Below, piece after piece: positions 61,904-64,000 of a DNA stretch of 64,000 nt; within the stretch, counting starts at the first letter, position 1, and every line of letters begins with the position of its first letter. The notes beneath the pieces are model-generated. The model was not told the origin of the DNA and ran no database searches. It saw nothing but the letters and a program-made list of their open reading frames with translations. The position numbers were made by a program, and so were the translations under genes. This DNA is from Sporodiniella umbellata (taxonomy: Eukaryota; Mucoromycota; Mucoromycetes; Mucorales; Rhizopodaceae): positions 214,261-278,260 of the forward strand of contig JAIXMR010000020.1 in NCBI GenBank assembly GCA_025677835.1, written 5' to 3'.

Positions 61904-63015
61904 TTACAGGCGATGAGATTTAAAGAAAGGGCTGTTTTCAAAAGAAAACTTTGAAAGCTCTTGATAGCAAACGGTTGAAGGCGGTCCGTCGTTTTTAAGA
62001 TGCATAGGAGACGAGCCTAAAGGCGGATAGAGTTGACCGTGGGTACTATTATTGCTGTTAAATAAATGCAACCTTTAAAAAACAGAAATTAATATTTACT
62101 TGTGTTCACCAAAGAAAACATTGGTTGCAAAAGGTGAAAGGATATCATGTGTCTGTGTTTCTTGAGACGGAGAATGACAAGTGTCGAGAATAAGGCGTGG
62201 TGTTTGAAGGCCAGCCAGGTCAGAAGAAACTAAATCATGATCACTTGCTGACAAAGACGGTGAAGGGGGTAGACTTTCTTCATCTGAAAGTTCTTCTGAT
62301 AGATCATAGATTTCTTCAAAGTCATGTGTGGGCTCAGAAAAAACACTGGTTTTTGATTTACAGCAAGGAGGACAATAGAAAGATTTCTCGAGTTCTTTCT
62401 CGCCTAGTCTTAAGCAGTCAATGTGCAGCCAACAAAGACAAGAATCACATTGAACCATATCGCCAAACTCTTCTTCAGGAGAATTGCAAATGCATCGAAT
62501 CACATAATTTTTTTCCTCTTGACTTTGATGGTCAATGAAAGTCAAATCTTTGGGTAGCACTAAAATTGAATGGGGGGAGGAGCGAAGAAAAGGTGTTTTA
62601 GAAAAGAAAAGTCAGTTGTGAAAATGACAAGAGCTGTATATTTACCTTGCTTAAAATTAATATCACTCAACATGTTTTCAACGAAAGAGGGACTAAAGTG
62701 GGTCGAACGACGATCTTTCTCATTGTCCTTTTTTGCATGTGTTTTATGTGGTACAAAAGTCAAATAGTGCTCAAGGTTCTTTAGGTGGGCATCGCCTAAT
62801 GCTCCAATACTCTTAGATAATGCATGTTTGACTTTAAAAGAAAGGCCAGTCGATGGTTTACAGATGTTTTTGAGAGAATCGTGATTTTTCAGATACAAGA
62901 TAAAATGCTCTGACTTAGCCTTTTTTGAAACAGTTTGGTTTTTCCTAATAACGACCACGTGTGAATAACACTTGTATTTTTTTTTTGTATATAAAAGAAG
63001 GCAACTCTCTCTCAC
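61904..63015 (-). CDS. PHD-finger protein
   Basis: A chromatin-reader type nuclear protein. The C4HC3 PHD finger is complete: CICNSPEEEFGDMVQCDSC, LCWLHIDC and FYCPPC, in the exon 62560-62096, with the aromatic W two residues before the His. After it comes an acidic/Ser-rich stretch (EIYDLSEELSDEESLPPSPS). The last exon (62078-61904) joins in phase and ends FFKSHRL. The N-terminal exon (from about 62977) reads HFILYLKNHDSLKNICK and SIGALGDAHLKNLEHYLTFV, a domain I do not recognise. The start codon is uncertain: the frame is open to 63015 with no ATG, and a GTGAGT donor at about 63018 suggests a small upstream exon. Similar domain layouts occur in fungal Set3/Cti6-type complexes. Confidence 0.8.
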
Positions 63016-63139
63016 TCACATTCTATGAATATGTGTATGTCTTTGTGTATGTGTTTATATAAAATTTATGTGTAAACTGTTATTTTTTTGGGGCGCAGTA
63101 AAGAAATATATAAAGGGGGGACTAGTGAATATAATTGTA

Positions 63140-63183
63140 AAAGAAAAAAAAAGAAAAATAGAAAAAAAGAAAAAAAGAAAAAA
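63140..63183. repeat. (GAAAAA)n low-complexity tract
   Basis: Purine-only A-rich tract with repeated GAAAAA units; part of the AT-rich spacer. Confidence 0.7.
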
Positions 63184-63351
63184 GGTGAAGTTAGCTATTT
63201 ATATTTAGGAAGACGCCTCGAACCAATAAAAAAGACCAATAAAGGTTTTGTATAAATTTAGAACATATAGTAGGTTTCTAGTTTTGGATAGTCTATAGCA
63301 TAAAATGAGAGGGGGATGTTTGAATGTATAAGAACATACAGCGGCTCCACC

Positions 63352-63500
63352 CCCAAAGTTCGTTTTTCAATTTCATAAATTCGCTTTTGTCGTAGCCCAA
63401 AGTTCGCTTCTTGATTGGTCAAAGTTCGTTTTTTGTAAATCACCCAAATTCGCTTTGGTGGCACCCAAAGTTCGTTTTCACGTCAGAAGAGTTCGCTTTA
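63352..63500 (+). repeat. Seven TTCG-centred repeats at about 22-bp period
   Basis: The core (A)AAGTTCGYTTT or AAATTCGCTTT occurs with TTCG at 63359, 63380, 63403, 63425, 63449, 63471 and 63492, so the spacings are 21, 23, 22, 24, 22 and 21. Linkers differ. GCGGCT lies just before the array (63341). The unit, spacing and GCGGCT match the left-end repeats of the two IS630-like copies, suggesting a transposon end or transposase-binding array. Confidence 0.75.
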
Positions 63501-63800
63501 AAAGTTACAGAATTATAAGAGAAAATTTTATGAGATAATGTTATAAGATAATGTTATGAGAAAAAACATTATGAGATAATATGTTATGTTATGTAGATAC
63601 GAATTATATGAAGTATTGAAAACATTACACTTTGAGCTGTCGGATCTTTGTTGTTATCATTTTTTTTATTGTTTTATCGAACTTGTACCACGAATAAATA
63701 TATATAAACTAAAAATTTTTTGACTATAATATTGACTCCATCTTCTTTTTGTTCGAACAAATCTACTAAGCTCTTGGAATCACACCGCCGTGGATCAATT

Positions 63801-63914
63801 ATGTCAAATGATGAACAACCTCCCGTATGGGCTAATACTTTACTTGCGCGCATTGCTCACCTTGAACAACTTCTTCAGCAGTCTCCTATGTTCAGCGACG
63901 ATCCCAATGAGTAG
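63801..63914 (+). CDS. Short ORF, possible mobile-element leader protein
   Basis: The 37-residue frame MSNDEQPPVWANTLLARIAH followed by LEQLLQQSPMFSDDPNE ends at a TAG, 300 bp downstream of the periodic repeat array and behind a TATATATAAAC box (about 63700). The W-A-N-x-L-L-x-R-I-x-x-L-E-x-L-L layout resembles N-termini of Gag-like proteins in fungal retroelements, as far as I recall. It may be a truncated first ORF, or a first exon whose continuation lies beyond the window. Confidence 0.35.
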   Translation: MSNDEQPPVWANTLLARIAHLEQLLQQSPMFSDDPNE

Positions 63915-64000
63915 CGCTATAGGATGAAAGGTCAACCTTTTATAATTTATAACGACAGTTCCTTCTAGATTTTATAGTGACGTCACCAATATATTTAGTG

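Noticed and set aside
63341..63500. CRISPR array
   Set aside because: Units are about 11 bp and imperfect with 10-13 bp linkers, in a eukaryotic nuclear context; direct repeats and spacers of CRISPR size are absent.

Overview
This window is nuclear DNA of a filamentous fungus, most likely Mucoromycota (Mucorales-like). Support: AT-rich intergenic DNA full of A/T homopolymers; genes split by many short GT-AG introns (about 45-170 nt) whose ends often run into poly-T or poly-A; a typical eukaryotic gene set (GPI transamidase subunit, SAM50, TSC1, UTP5, GCK-III kinase, PDH kinase); and mobile-element relics (IS630/Tc1-like, Merlin/IS1595-like, DIRS-like). Species cannot be named from sequence alone. 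No tRNA, rRNA or CRISPR was seen.

Layout. 1-1444 holds no recognisable gene. 1445-5726 (+) carries a GTPBP1/2-like GTPase and then a very divergent kinesin-like gene that has lost its nucleotide-binding motifs. 5.8-15.1 kb is a compact housekeeping block: GCK-III kinase (-), pyruvate dehydrogenase kinase (-), PIG-T/GPI16 (-), a TBC1D20/Gyp8-like RabGAP (+) and a SAM methyltransferase (-). The PIG-T and RabGAP genes are divergent across only about 100 bp. 15.1-20.9 kb is gene-poor.

20.9-30.4 kb is a mobile-element island. Two almost identical IS630/Tc1-like elements lie in inverted orientation and bracket a Merlin relic, a DIRS-type RNase H relic and a multi-exon gene whose last domain looks like a PD-(D/E)XK nuclease. 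30.6-43.9 kb returns to housekeeping genes: UTP5 (+), phospholipase D (+), a small Cys-rich ORF (+), SAM50 (+), mitochondrial uL16 (+), a Zn2Cys6 regulator (-) and an FSH1-type hydrolase (-).

43.9-54.8 kb is the most distinctive stretch. It is a tandem array of small secreted six-cysteine proteins: four intact genes and three decayed copies. Three of the intact genes share a promoter box (TAAGCAGGGYT, four variable bases, TAAACAAAAAAA) at 88-92 bp before the ATG. 54.9-63 kb carries a POT peptide transporter (+), TSC1/hamartin (+) and a PHD-finger protein (-). The window ends in a 22-bp-periodic TTCG repeat array, whose unit resembles the left ends of the IS630-like elements, followed by a short ORF that looks like the start of a mobile-element protein.

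Functionally, the secretory pathway is represented by PIG-T, the TBC1D20-like RabGAP and the secreted-protein array; mitochondria by SAM50, uL16 and PDH kinase; growth and nutrient control by TSC1, the GCK-III kinase and the peptide transporter. These are neighbours, not an operon. The secreted Cys-rich array and the element-bracketed nuclease-like gene are the best candidates for undescribed biology. Intron boundaries were assigned by eye from splice sites, phase and family similarity.
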